64,000 nucleotides of DNA, from NCBI GenBank assembly GCA_965198095.1, contig OZ240239.1, forward strand, positions 3,162,001-3,226,000. The letters run 5' to 3'. Under the pieces are notes generated by a model. The model did not search any database. It had not been told where the DNA came from and saw only the letters and a list, made by a program, of their open reading frames with translations. Shown here piece by piece: positions 51,157 through 59,997 of the stretch (the stretch's first letter is position 1; every line of letters starts with the position of its first letter). The position numbers and the translations under genes were made by a program. This stretch comes from CBDFJH01 sp965198095. GTDB taxonomy: Bacteria > Latescibacterota > UBA2968 > GCA-2709665.

Positions 51157-52533
51157 CTAGTCTGCCGCCTCGACCCGCGTCTTCAGCCAGCCGTCGCTGC
51201 GGTAGCGAACGTAAAGGGTTGCGACCCGGCCGGCCATGAGCGCGTTGTAACCGATCCAGGCCCCCTCGAGCCCGAGGTCCATGCCGTAGACCAGCACGAG
51301 GGTCACGGGCAGGAAGACGGCGAACGCCGACAGGACCATCGCCAGGAAGAGATGTCGGGTATCGTTCGCGCCGATGAAGATCCCGTCGAATACATAGGCG
51401 AGTCCGTTCAGGGGCTGCGCGGCGGCCACCCAGAACGTGAGCGAGACGACCAGATCCACGACCGCATCGTGCCGCGTAAACCCCCTCGCGATCGGCGCCA
51501 TCGCGCCCCCGTAGACGCACGCGTAGCCGAGGCCGATCCCGGCGCCCCAGAACAGACATCGTCCTGAGATCCGTCTCGCCTTCAGAAACCGGCGCGCGCC
51601 GAGATAGTTCCCGACCAGCGTCTCCGCGGCGTAGGCCACGGCATCCACGGAGTTGCTCACCAGAAACCAGACCTGCCACAGAATCGCATTGGCTGCCAGG
51701 GCGGTCTCGCCGAGCCGTCCGACGATCGCCAGCACGAAAAACTGAGCAAAAAGGAGGCAGGCCGTTCGGCCCAGCAGGTCCAGGTTGGTGACCAGCAGCC
51801 ACCGGACCTGTTTCCGGCCGCCGATGCGAAACGCCAGGTAATCGCGATACCGCCACGCGAGCACCCCGCACCCATAGAGCAGTCCGGCCAGAACGGCCAG
51901 AACGGAGGCCCACGCCGCCCCCTCCACCCCCAACGCCGGCGCGCCCCACTTGCCATAGATCAACGCGTAGTCCCCGACGACGTTCAGCACCGTGGTGATC
52001 AGCATCATCCACATCGGGGTGACGACGTCTGCCAGGCCCCTGAAGAATCCGATCAGGACGAAGCTCAACAGGACGAACGGGGCGGCGTAGACCCGGATCG
52101 CGAAGTAGCGCTTCCCCCAGAGCTGAACGGCCTCGGACGGGCCCACCAAATCGAATCCGAGCGCCACGATCCCGTCCCTCAACAGGATGGTCGCCAGCCC
52201 CAGACCGAGGCCGAGCAGGCCGGCGAGGCAGAGGATTTCCGCGCATCGGCGCCGATTGCCGGCCCCGTGGTAGTGAGACGCCAAGGAGGTCGTACCCATG
52301 CGCAGGAACGCGAGCCCGGCGTAGACGACGTCGAAGATCACGCTCGCCACGGCGACCGCCCCCATGAAGGCGACGTTGGGCAGGTGACCGACGAGCGCCG
52401 TATCGACGATGCCCACGAACGGGAACGAAAGATTGGCCACCAGATTGGGGACGGCCAATCTGAAAATCTGGCGGTTCCGGGAGGTTTCGGAGCAGTCGGA
52501 GAAAGCCACGGTCACCGGATCCACGTCTGGCAA
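51157..52533 (-). CDS. MATE family efflux transporter (DinF-like)
   Basis: A 458-residue membrane protein with 12 hydrophobic helices in two halves. MATE features are IFRLAVPNLVANLSFPFVGIVDTALVGHL at the start (read in parts), GFFRGLADVVTPMWMMLI, the mid-loop GAPALGVEGAAWASVLA, and AILWQVWFLVSNSVDAVAYAAETLVG in half 2. The pattern RGxxDxxTP and EGAAxA is DinF-like. It should export cationic drugs or metabolites using a sodium or proton gradient. It diverges from the MFS gene across a 171-base region holding a promoter. Confidence 0.92.
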   Translation of the reverse strand: MPDVDPVTVAFSDCSETSRNRQIFRLAVPNLVANLSFPFVGIVDTALVGHLPNVAFMGAVAVASVIFDVVYAGLAFLRMGTTSLASHYHGAGNRRRCAEILCLAGLLGLGLGLATILLRDGIVALGFDLVGPSEAVQLWGKRYFAIRVYAAPFVLLSFVLIGFFRGLADVVTPMWMMLITTVLNVVGDYALIYGKWGAPALGVEGAAWASVLAVLAGLLYGCGVLAWRYRDYLAFRIGGRKQVRWLLVTNLDLLGRTACLLFAQFFVLAIVGRLGETALAANAILWQVWFLVSNSVDAVAYAAETLVGNYLGARRFLKARRISGRCLFWGAGIGLGYACVYGGAMAPIARGFTRHDAVVDLVVSLTFWVAAAQPLNGLAYVFDGIFIGANDTRHLFLAMVLSAFAVFLPVTLVLVYGMDLGLEGAWIGYNALMAGRVATLYVRYRSDGWLKTRVEAAD

Positions 52534-52630
52534 GACAGGGCGGCGTGCGTGAGAAAAATCGCGCCTGTCGCGCGAACCGTCGCGTCCCCGGCCTCAAGGC
52601 GGGAGCGTGCAGGCGGTTGGATCTCATCTC

Positions 52631-52659
52631 TTGACAACCAGCCACCCGGGGGGTACCAT
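52631..52659 (+). promoter_or_regulatory. Sigma70-type promoter of the MFS gene
   Basis: TTGACA at 52631-52636 and TACCAT at 52654-52659, spacer 17 bases, about 45 bases before the ATG at 52705. Confidence 0.65.
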
Positions 52660-52704
52660 TGCCATCGCGCTCCCGCGCACGATTCCGGAGGCCACAACAC
52701 GGCC

Positions 52705-53925
52705 ATGAGCTTGGACAAGAAAGACGCCCTCATCCTTCAGGTCTACCTGCCGACGTTCATCCTCGCGCTCTGCCACGGCATGCTGATCCCGATCCTCCCG
52801 ATCTACGCCCGGACCTTCGACGCCTCCTATACCCTCATCGGGATCATCTTGGCGTCGGACGGCGTCGGCACGCTGCTCGCCGACGTGCCGGCCGGTCTGC
52901 TCGTCAGGAGGTTCGGCCGGAAGCGCGTGATGATCCTGGGCATCCTGCTGGAGGTTCTCTCCGTGCTCGCTCTCTTCTGGGCGGGATCGATCCTCCACGT
53001 CGTGCTGCTGCGGCTGATCACCGGTTTTGGCAACGCATTGTGGCGCGTCTCCAGACACGCCTACCTGACCGGCATCACGCTCCCCTACAGAAGGGGCCGG
53101 GCGATCGCCGTCTTCGGGGGCGTCAACCGGATCGGCAGCTTTGCGGGTCCGGCCGTGGGCGGCGCGCTCGCCGACGCCTTCGGTCTCCGCCTCCCTTTCA
53201 TCGTCTATGCCTGCATCGGAGCCTTGGCGATGATCGCGTCAGCGATCTTCGTGGAGCGTGTCGACCGGGATGTGACCCCCGCCCAGGCCGTGACCGCGGA
53301 GGCGCCGGCGCCCCGACTCCTCGACCTGTTTCGGTCCAGATCCCGGCAGCTCGCCGTTGCGGGAACCGGACAGCTGATGGCCCAGATGGCGCGGAACGCC
53401 CGTCCGATTATCATTCCGCTCTACGCCACCGATGTCATCGGCCTCGACGTCCGATCCGTCGGCTGGATCCTGAGCCTCTCCGCGGCCGTCGATATGACCA
53501 TGTTTTACCCCGCAGGCCAGATTATGGACCGGTACGGAAGAAAGGTCGCCATCGTGCCCAGCTTCCTGATTCAGGCCGTCGGCATCGCGGCGATTCCGTT
53601 TACGGGCAGTTTTTTTTCGCTCCTGCTCGCGACCTGCGGGATTGGTCTCGGAAACGGCCTCGGCTCCGGAACGATGATGACCCTGGGCGCCGACCTTGCG
53701 CCGCGGGCGGCCGTGGCCGAGTTTCTGGGCGCCTGGAGGCTCGTCGGAGACGCCGGCCATACCGGCTGTCCACTCGTGGTCGGCAGGCTCGCCGACATCC
53801 TCAACCTCGGCATCACCGCCATCGCCATCGCCGCCTCCGGCCTACTGGCGGCGGGCATTTTTGCCTTCTTGGTGCCGGAGACCCTGAAGGATCGGACGAG
53901 ACCCGGCCCGGCCAAGCCCGAATAA
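52705..53925 (+). CDS. MFS transporter
   Basis: A 406-residue major facilitator with 12 hydrophobic helices. The start at 52705 gives an N-terminus (MSLDKKDALILQVYLPTFIL) that runs directly into helix 1. Motif A appears between helices 2 and 3 as GLLVRRFGRKRVMILG, and again in the second half as GQIMDRYGRKVAIVPS. The middle has a long loop rich in alanine and proline. This is the DHA1-like drug:proton antiporter pattern. The gene is divergent from a MATE exporter, so the two may form a common efflux unit. Confidence 0.88.
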   Translation: MSLDKKDALILQVYLPTFILALCHGMLIPILPIYARTFDASYTLIGIILASDGVGTLLADVPAGLLVRRFGRKRVMILGILLEVLSVLALFWAGSILHVVLLRLITGFGNALWRVSRHAYLTGITLPYRRGRAIAVFGGVNRIGSFAGPAVGGALADAFGLRLPFIVYACIGALAMIASAIFVERVDRDVTPAQAVTAEAPAPRLLDLFRSRSRQLAVAGTGQLMAQMARNARPIIIPLYATDVIGLDVRSVGWILSLSAAVDMTMFYPAGQIMDRYGRKVAIVPSFLIQAVGIAAIPFTGSFFSLLLATCGIGLGNGLGSGTMMTLGADLAPRAAVAEFLGAWRLVGDAGHTGCPLVVGRLADILNLGITAIAIAASGLLAAGIFAFLVPETLKDRTRPGPAKPE

Positions 53926-54226
53926 ACTCCCGGATCGGTGATTTTTCAAGGCCAATCTGGGCGTTGAGCATTCGAATGACTGTTTCGTCCACAAAAATGC
54001 AGCGCCGGTCGCCCGGATCGGTGCTCCCTTGTCAGAGGCCGTGTCTCACGTTTCCGCGAGCGAGTCAAGCCGCGTGGAGACAGACCGTTCGCCCCCGCCG
54101 CCACGGCCCCGGCGGACCGGAGATCGTTCGGCGGCCTGTTCCGTTCGCTGACCTCCCGGCCTCGACACGCTCTGTCCGCGCCGGCGTCTCAGCCGCCACG
54201 TGCGCTTCTCTTCCGACCGAAAAAAT
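53926..54226. other. Intergenic region before the glycosyltransferase gene
   Basis: About 300 bases. It contains no convincing gene, terminator or RNA. Confidence 0.4.
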
Positions 54227-54925
54227 ATGTGCCGTTCGCCTCGTATCTCTGTCATAATCCCGGCGTTCAACGAACAGGATGCCATTCGGCACGTCATCGC
54301 CGACGTCCCGTCAGGCCTGGTATCGGAAATCCTCGTGGTCGACAACGGATCCACGGATGAAACGGCAAAAAGGGCCTCGGAGATGGGCGCCCGCGTCATC
54401 CGCGAGGACCGCCGGGGCTACGGCTGGGCCTGCAAGGCCGGCGTGGCGGCCCTCCGACCGACCGACATCGTCGTGTTCCTGGACGGCGATTACAGCGACC
54501 ACCCGGAGGAAATGACCCTGCTGGTCCGCCCGATCCTCCAGGGCCGTTCGGACCTCGTGATCGGCTCTCGCGTTCTCGGCAGGAGAGAACGGGGGGCCCT
54601 TCACCCCCACGCCAGGTTCGGAAACTGGTTGGTCACGACGCTGATGCGTCTTCTGTTCCGCGCGCGATTTACCGACCTGGGCCCCTTCAGGGCGATCCGC
54701 TACTCGGCCCTGATCAGGTTACAGATGGAGGACACGACCTTTGGCTGGACAGTGGAAATGCAGATCAAGGCCCAGAAACTGGGCCTGAGGACGGAGGAAG
54801 TCCCGGTAAGCTACAGACGCCGGATCGGGGTGTCCAAAATAAGCGGGACGTTGAAGGGAAGTGTGCAGGCAGGCTACAAAATTCTGTTTGCGATCCTCAA
54901 GTACGGACGCTTGGGCGGCGGATGA
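54227..54925 (+). CDS. Family 2 glycosyltransferase
   Basis: A 232-residue GT2 enzyme with the GT-A fold. The start at 54227 (MCRSPRISVIIPAFNEQDAI) is preferred; the frame is also open nine codons earlier. Motifs are VIIPAFNE, ILVVDNGSTDETAK, VVFLDGDYSDHPEEM with the DxD metal site, and IGSRVLGRRERGALHPHARFG. No membrane helices follow the catalytic domain, so it resembles the DPM1-like polyprenyl-phosphate sugar transferases or cytosolic GT2s. The acceptor is unknown. It converges on zapA across a 52-base gap. Confidence 0.9.
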   Translation: MCRSPRISVIIPAFNEQDAIRHVIADVPSGLVSEILVVDNGSTDETAKRASEMGARVIREDRRGYGWACKAGVAALRPTDIVVFLDGDYSDHPEEMTLLVRPILQGRSDLVIGSRVLGRRERGALHPHARFGNWLVTTLMRLLFRARFTDLGPFRAIRYSALIRLQMEDTTFGWTVEMQIKAQKLGLRTEEVPVSYRRRIGVSKISGTLKGSVQAGYKILFAILKYGRLGGG

Positions 54926-54977
54926 GACGCGGGCGCTCGGGCACCCCCGATGGAGCGGCTTCCCGTGAGGAGGCGAC

Positions 54978-55304
54978 TTACGTGTCGGGATCCAGCGGCG
55001 TGACGTCTTCCCCCTCGTCGAGAGATCGACCGAGCCGGTCCAAGGCCTCGGCGGTGCGCCTTCTCACCGCTTCGTCCTGCTCTTTCTGGATAAACAGTTG
55101 CCCGGCAATGTCCATGGCGGCCATGATCGCCACCTTTGTCGCGTCGGCAAGATTTCCCTCGGAGGCGATCCGGGTCATCTTGTGATCCACGAATGCCGCA
55201 ATTTCGCGCGTATAGCCGATCGACTCGCCGCTCGACAGCGGGTATTCACTTCCGTAAATCCGAACGCTCGTGACCTCCGGTCGTAGATCGTCAGCTTGAC
55301 CCAT
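54978..55304 (-). CDS. zapA: Cell division protein ZapA
   Basis: A 108-residue protein. The N-terminal half has the ZapA fold (VTSVRIYGSEYPLSSGES, then YTREIAAFVDHKMTRIA) and the C-terminal half is a coiled coil (AAMDIAGQLFIQKEQDEAV and following). ZapA binds FtsZ and promotes filament bundling at the division site. It is the last gene of the minus-strand run bamD, nadD, unknown, zapA; the start overlaps the preceding gene by 14 bases. Sequence length and pattern are normal. Confidence 0.88.
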   Translation of the reverse strand: MGQADDLRPEVTSVRIYGSEYPLSSGESIGYTREIAAFVDHKMTRIASEGNLADATKVAIMAAMDIAGQLFIQKEQDEAVRRRTAEALDRLGRSLDEGEDVTPLDPDT

Positions 55305-55590
55305 CGTTTCCCCTCAACGGTCGGACCGGCCTGTTCTTGGAGGCCTTCAGAGGATCTTTCCGGACCAGGCCGTCCGTGGCCGGAAGCCGCAGGTCGACGA
55401 TCCACCCGTCGACCTCCTTTCCGAGGACCTTGACCCGTTTCAGCGTCTTCCGGACGAGCGTCGCCTCCTTCGACACGCGAGAGAAGGCCCGGCACTCATC
55501 GTCGTCAATGCAGAAATACCTGTGAATGCGACCTTCGGGCGTGCGGCCCAATTGGGCCGTGCGCTTGGAACGAGAACTTTTTTCGGACAT
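55291..55590 (-). CDS. Small basic protein between nadD and zapA
   Basis: A 99-residue protein starting at 55590 (MSEKSSRSKRTAQLG). It contains a basic N-terminus, an IHRYFCIDDDECRAF segment, and VLGKEVDGWIVDLRLP, with a lysine/arginine-rich tail. In many bacteria rsfS lies after nadD; this is not RsfS. The 14-base overlap with zapA and the 29-base gap to nadD place it firmly in the operon, and the composition is protein-like. I do not recognise a family. It could be a nucleic-acid or ribosome-associated protein by charge alone. Confidence 0.6.
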   Translation of the reverse strand: MSEKSSRSKRTAQLGRTPEGRIHRYFCIDDDECRAFSRVSKEATLVRKTLKRVKVLGKEVDGWIVDLRLPATDGLVRKDPLKASKNRPVRPLRGNDGSS

Positions 55591-55619
55591 GGACCCCAAC
55601 CCGGACAGCCGATTCGGAA

Positions 55620-56207
55620 CTATCGATAAAGGCCTTCTTTGTCAATATAGGTCCCCACGGACTCCGGCACAAGCTTCCGAATCGAAACCCCGCGTCGCAC
55701 GCGGTTCCGGACGTCCGTAGAAGCGATGTCAATCCGAGAGGTCTCCAAGAAGGTCATTCTTTTTGCGAGCGAAGGGTCGATACGGGACCGATCGAACCCG
55801 TCCCGGGCCACCACGGCCACGTGCGACGCACGCAGAACGCCCTCCGGATCACACCAGGTCGAGAGCTCCACCGCGTTGTCGTCGCCGATGATCAGATAGA
55901 AGCTCGACGCCGGTCCAAAACGCCCCTTGAGTATCTTGAGCGTCTCTACCGTGTAAGACTTGCCCGGCCGGCCAAGTTCGACGGGCGAGCATTCGAACAG
56001 GGGGCGGTCGGCGACGGCCAATCGGACCATCTCCGCACGCGCATTTGCGCTCGCCATCTCGGGATGTCGCTTGTGGGGCGGCCGGCCAGACGGAACGAAA
56101 AGGACCCGATTCAACGCGAGGGCGACAACGACTTCCTGAGCGACGATCAGATGTCCATTGTGAATCGGATCGAATGTGCCCCCCAGAATGCCGATCCTAC
56201 GCCCCAT
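55620..56207 (-). CDS. nadD: Nicotinate-nucleotide adenylyltransferase
   Basis: A 195-residue nucleotidyltransferase. The signature GGTFDPIHNGHLIVAQE (residues 9-25) holds the HxGH ATP motif. FVPSGRPPHKR and FYLIIGDDNAVELSTW are specific to NadD, and the C-terminal IDIASTDVRNRVRRG replaces the common ISSTxIR. The enzyme joins ATP and nicotinate mononucleotide to form deamido-NAD in NAD synthesis. It begins five bases after the BamD-like stop, so the two are co-transcribed. Confidence 0.95.
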   Translation of the reverse strand: MGRRIGILGGTFDPIHNGHLIVAQEVVVALALNRVLFVPSGRPPHKRHPEMASANARAEMVRLAVADRPLFECSPVELGRPGKSYTVETLKILKGRFGPASSFYLIIGDDNAVELSTWCDPEGVLRASHVAVVARDGFDRSRIDPSLAKRMTFLETSRIDIASTDVRNRVRRGVSIRKLVPESVGTYIDKEGLYR

Positions 56208-56212
56208 GCCAC

Positions 56213-57067
56213 CTACCTGGCGCCAAGTTCTCCCCGCCCCTCCTGCGAGGATATCCGGCCTGACGATTTTCGTTTCGCAAGGGTCTGCTCCACCTCACGG
56301 ATCTCTTCGAGCACCTTCTCCTTCAAGTCGACCGAGAGATCCCGTCGGGCAACGACCCTGAGAAGCGCCAGCGCTTCGTCCAGATTCCCCAAGCTGCGCT
56401 TGATCCTGGCCAGCGTGAAACGGGCGCGGGGTGCCGTCTTGGAATCCGGAAATTCTTCCAGGATGACTTCGCAGTAGATCTGTGCCGACTTCGGCCTTTT
56501 CCATCTGAAATAGTTTTGCGCGATCACCAGCTTGTGGCTGGCCAGCTTGTCCCGCAACTCCTTGATTCTCTTCTCCGCATCTGAAACCAGGTGGCTGCGG
56601 GGATAGTCTTCGATAAACCGCCGGAAGACCCGGATCGCTTTGTGGGTGTCCTCCTGGTCGTGGTGAACGCCCTTCGACTCTCGGTAGTGACACATCCCGA
56701 TCTGGTATCGCGCTTCATCGACGAAAGGGCTCGCGGGATACTCGTCCAGGAGTCGCTCGTACTCGAATATCGACGTGATAAAATCTTTGGAACAGTAACT
56801 GGCCTGGGCGATGCCGAATTGTGCATCGTCAACGAGATGGGAACCTGGAAAATCGGATAGCAAATTGCGGAAAAGCTGCTCGGCCATCCAGCACTCGCCG
56901 GCGCCCAGCGCACGCTGGGCGCCTTCATAGTAGACCTCTGCGCTCTCCTTTCGATACTTCTCCTTCGCGCACCCCGCCCCGCCGACAAGCAGGCAGAGGC
57001 TGGATAGGACGGCCAAGCCTGTTCGGTATCCGTTCCGCCAAGATCTGAATCCCCACAAGGCAGACAC
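56213..57067 (-). CDS. bamD: BamD-like outer-membrane assembly lipoprotein
   Basis: A 284-residue lipoprotein with tetratricopeptide-type repeats. The signal ends in a lipobox before Cys (LCLLVGGAGCAKEK). Repeats include YYEGAQRALGAGECWMAEQLF, SDFPGSHLVDDAQFGIAQ, and EYPASPFVDEARYQIGMCH, the pattern of BamD/YfiO. It should take part in inserting beta-barrel proteins into the outer membrane. The C-terminal 60 residues are charged and helical. The start is uncertain: a GTG at 57067 gives a normal signal peptide, and a TTG at 57058 is possible. The frame remains open to 57301 but that part is not protein-like. Confidence 0.85.
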   Translation of the reverse strand: MSALWGFRSWRNGYRTGLAVLSSLCLLVGGAGCAKEKYRKESAEVYYEGAQRALGAGECWMAEQLFRNLLSDFPGSHLVDDAQFGIAQASYCSKDFITSIFEYERLLDEYPASPFVDEARYQIGMCHYRESKGVHHDQEDTHKAIRVFRRFIEDYPRSHLVSDAEKRIKELRDKLASHKLVIAQNYFRWKRPKSAQIYCEVILEEFPDSKTAPRARFTLARIKRSLGNLDEALALLRVVARRDLSVDLKEKVLEEIREVEQTLAKRKSSGRISSQEGRGELGAR

Positions 57068-57406
57068 CCTTACGGAAGGTCCGGGAACGTTCGATCTCGA
57101 TCGGCGGAATCGTCTCTCTGGGACGTGGGCATGACGGTTCAGGTTCGTGCTCTCTCGGTAACGTGGAGTCAACGCCCGCCAGCGGAAAGCTGCCGGACGG
57201 GCAACGGGAGACGCGTCGCAAACGCCGGGTTCAGACTCGGTCTTCCCGGTCGCGATTCGGCCTCTCGAACGCAGATGACGGCATTCATCGCTTGGAACCA
57301 TTCTGAATGTTTAACGATGCGTCCATCCATTCGTTCCATGCCCTCGGACGCCAGGCCCGGAATCGGGCGACGAACGAAGCTTGATCTCAGCCGTTCAGAC
57401 CCTAGA

Positions 57407-57435
57407 ACAATAGGAAAAGATTTTTCACAAGTCAA
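57407..57435 (-). promoter_or_regulatory. Sigma70-type promoter of the bamD-nadD-zapA operon
   Basis: On the minus strand TTGACT (57430-57435) and TATTGT (57407-57412) are spaced by 17 bases. Transcription would begin near 57400, leaving about 330 bases of leader before the proposed bamD start. The rest of the 57068-57723 gap is described with the plus-strand promoter and hairpin. Confidence 0.65.
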
Positions 57436-57628
57436 CGGAAAATAAATAGATGCGACAGGTTTGATCGGCGGCGCATTCGGTTTTGAACGGCCGAGTGGGG
57501 CACCCGGTCTGGGCGGCCTTCAGCCGAGCGGCCGGGACGCATATCGCGCGCGGGCGCGACGGATCTTCCCGTCCCGGATCGCCGTTTTTTCAAGCGTATG
57601 CTGCGCGTATTCCCAGCTCGGTTCCCTC

Positions 57629-57657
57629 TTGACGCTGCCCGCTTCCCGTGCTATATT
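57629..57657 (+). promoter_or_regulatory. Sigma70-type promoter of the 52-residue gene
   Basis: TTGACG at 57629-57634, a 17-base spacer and TATATT at 57652-57657 are a near-consensus promoter, about 65 bases before the start at 57724. Confidence 0.75.
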
Positions 57658-57676
57658 CAGGATCCCCGCAGGCCAA

Positions 57677-57712
57677 CCTTCTACCGGAATTCCCCCGTTT
57701 CCCGGTAGAAGG
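57677..57712 (+). promoter_or_regulatory. Leader hairpin overlapping the ribosome-binding site
   Basis: CCTTCTACCGG (57677-57687) and CCGGTAGAAGG (57702-57712) are perfect inverse complements around a 14-base loop. The right arm runs into AAGGGAG (57709-57715), which is the Shine-Dalgarno sequence of the gene at 57724, so the hairpin would partly hide it. Confidence 0.6.
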
Positions 57713-57723
57713 GAGCAACGGTG

Positions 57724-57882
57724 ATGGAACATTCGTTCGAAGACCTGGTAGCCGAGTTGGATCAGTTTGAGCACGACCTGCAAGTCCTGCAAGATCGCAT
57801 CGGACGCTTCATCGACGATGCAAGGCAGGTCGTCCGAGATGACACCGACGTGAGGCGCAAAGGCGGTTCAGTGAAGCTATAG
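57724..57882 (+). CDS. 52-residue coiled-coil protein
   Basis: A small gene with promoter, leader hairpin and RBS (GGGAG). The product begins MEHSFEDLVAELDQFEHDLQ, then VLQDRIGRFIDDARQVVRDD and a short basic tail. The heptad pattern of hydrophobic residues indicates one long amphipathic helix. It lies convergent to proS with a 50-base gap. No family is recognised; a regulatory or scaffold peptide is possible. A GTG one codon earlier is an alternative start. Confidence 0.7.
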   Translation: MEHSFEDLVAELDQFEHDLQVLQDRIGRFIDDARQVVRDDTDVRRKGGSVKL

Positions 57883-57932
57883 GCAGCAACCGAACCTCAT
57901 CGCCGTCGACGAAGCTGGCGGCGCCGATGAGA

Positions 57933-59702
57933 TCACGCCTTGAACTCGACGTCGACGACCCGGTCGTCCAGCTCTTTCTGCAGCGCCGCCAGCTCGCTCA
58001 CCACCCGGGAAACGACCTCCCGAAGGGGCGCGTCGACCCTTTCGGCGGTGCGCCGCACCTTCATTTCCACCTGCCCCCTCTTGAGCGAGCGCTCACCCAC
58101 CGTCAGGCGTACCGGCACGCCGATCAAGTCTGCGTCGTTGAACTTCACCCCCGGACTTTCCGGCCTGTCGTCCAGCAGCACTTCGACCCCGGCGTCCTCC
58201 AGTTCCTCGTAGCACTTTTCGGCGGCTTCGGCTGCGGGCCCTCCTCCCTTGGCCAAGGCAACCAGGTGCACCTGGAAGGGGGCCACCGACACCGGCCAGA
58301 CGAGGCCATGGTCGTCGCTGTGCGCCTCGGCAATACAGGCCAGGAGCCGGCCCACGCCGATGCCGTAGGAACCCATGACGACCGGCTTGACCTGTCCCTC
58401 GGCATCCATGAAGGTGCCGCCCATCGACTCGGTGTAGCGGGTCCCCAGCTGGAAGATATTGCCGACCTCCACCCCGCGCCGCGCGCGCAGCCGGGCCGCA
58501 CACTCGATACAGGCATCTCCCGCCCGGGCCGCGGCGATATCGCAGACCCGATCGGCCTGGTAGTCGCGCTCGTAGTTGACGTTTTTGACGTGGTAGCCCT
58601 TCTGGTTGGCGCCGGCCACCAGGTTGGGAGAGGACGGAATCGAATCGTCCGCGACCACCAGGGCGTCTTTCACGCCCACGGCCGAGCCGTATCCCGGCTC
58701 GGCGCCCACGGCGCGGATCTCTTCCTCGCGTGCCGGCCGCATCTCCCGGGCCTTTATGGCGTTGGCCAGCTTGGTCTCGTTGACCTCCATATCCCCTCGA
58801 ATCACCGCCAGCACGAACTTTTCGACCCCTTCCTCGCCCTCGGTGAGCGTGGCCACCATGAAGACCGCCTTGGCGGTCTTGCGCCGGGGCACGTCCAGCA
58901 ACTGGGCCAGGGCCTCGATGGTGGGGGTATCCGGCGTGACGATCTTCTCCATTCCGGCAGCTTCTTCCCGGCGGGCGACCTCCTTTCTGAAGCGGGCGAT
59001 CTGGCGATTGGCGGCGTAGCCGCACTGCGGGCAGACGACCAGGGTATCCTCGCCGATCGGGTTGAGGTAGATGTACTCGTGCGCCACCTGCCCGCCCATC
59101 ATGCCGACGTCGGAGCGGACCGCGACGGTGGGCAGGCCACAGCGGTTGAAGATGTTGAAATAGGCCTGATAGTGGGCCCGGTATTGGGCCTCCAGGCCCG
59201 CCTGATCCGCGTCCAGGCTGTAGCTGTCCTTCATCGTGAACTCCCGCACCCGGATCAGCCCGGAGCGGGGCCGCGGATCGTCCCGCCACTTGGTCTGGAG
59301 GTGGTAGATCAGCTGCGGCAACTGCCGATAGGAACGGATCTCCTTGCGAACCAGGTCGCCCACGACCTCTTCGTGGGTCATGGCCAGCACCATATCGCGG
59401 TCGGATCTGTCCTGAAAGCGTCCCATTTCTCTGCCCACCTGGTACCAGCGCCCGGTCTCCTTCCAGATATCGGCCGGGTGCACGACCGGCATGGTGACCT
59501 CTTGCCCGCCGATGGCGTCCATCTCCCGGCGGATGATGTTCTCCACCTTGTTCAACGAACGTCTGGCCAGGGGCAAATACGAGAAAATGCCGCTCGCCAG
59601 CCGGCGAATGTAGCCGGCCCGCAGCAACAGCTGGTGGCTCGCCACATCGGCGCCGGCGGAGCTTTCGCGCAAGGTCTGGCTGAACAGTTTGCTCATTCGC
59701 AT
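57933..59702 (-). CDS. proS: Prolyl-tRNA synthetase
   Basis: A 589-residue class II aminoacyl-tRNA synthetase of the bacterial type. Motif 1 and 2 regions are LLRAGYIRRLASGIFSYLPL, RREMDAIGGQEVTMP and SGLIRVREFTMKDSYS. The editing insertion (INS, YbaK-like, roughly residues 225-390) is present with TPTIEALAQLLDVPRRKTAKA and NLVAGANQKGYHVKNVNYER. Motif 3 is VVMGSYGIGVGRLLACI, and the C-terminal anticodon-binding domain contains VLLDDRPESPGVKFNDADLIG. It attaches proline to tRNA-Pro and clears mischarged alanine. Length is normal. Confidence 0.96.
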   Translation of the reverse strand: MRMSKLFSQTLRESSAGADVASHQLLLRAGYIRRLASGIFSYLPLARRSLNKVENIIRREMDAIGGQEVTMPVVHPADIWKETGRWYQVGREMGRFQDRSDRDMVLAMTHEEVVGDLVRKEIRSYRQLPQLIYHLQTKWRDDPRPRSGLIRVREFTMKDSYSLDADQAGLEAQYRAHYQAYFNIFNRCGLPTVAVRSDVGMMGGQVAHEYIYLNPIGEDTLVVCPQCGYAANRQIARFRKEVARREEAAGMEKIVTPDTPTIEALAQLLDVPRRKTAKAVFMVATLTEGEEGVEKFVLAVIRGDMEVNETKLANAIKAREMRPAREEEIRAVGAEPGYGSAVGVKDALVVADDSIPSSPNLVAGANQKGYHVKNVNYERDYQADRVCDIAAARAGDACIECAARLRARRGVEVGNIFQLGTRYTESMGGTFMDAEGQVKPVVMGSYGIGVGRLLACIAEAHSDDHGLVWPVSVAPFQVHLVALAKGGGPAAEAAEKCYEELEDAGVEVLLDDRPESPGVKFNDADLIGVPVRLTVGERSLKRGQVEMKVRRTAERVDAPLREVVSRVVSELAALQKELDDRVVDVEFKA

Positions 59703-59997
59703 CCGTTCATTTCTCCCGGAGATACGGAAAAACCGCCGTGCGTCGTGCTCGACGGCGGGACAGTAGATTTCGCCCGCAGACTTTGGAAGGAAAACTTATT
59801 CGGTCGGGCACGCCAAGTCAAGGACTTGGGGGCCCTTGTCGTCTTATAGCCGCCTCTCCCCGACCCGAGCCCGCACCCGCAAAGTGCCAGGCAGGCGAAA
59901 GCCCGCGGTCAAGCGCCTCCCGGGACCCGACCCTGCCGAGACGCCGCTTGCACGTCTGGCCTCCGCGCAGGTTCGATCAGATAGACCGATCATCTAA
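59703..59997. other. Intergenic region upstream of proS
   Basis: About 295 bases ending at the repeat copy. It is GC-rich with no recognisable gene; CATCTAA at its right end is also found before the repeat fragment at 3790. Confidence 0.4.

Noticed and set aside
51107..52645. A 512-codon frame over the MATE gene
   Set aside because: Different frame on the same strand with no hydrophobic helices; the accepted frame has 12.
57927..59849. A 640-codon plus-strand frame opposite proS
   Set aside because: Antisense shadow of a complete prolyl-tRNA synthetase.
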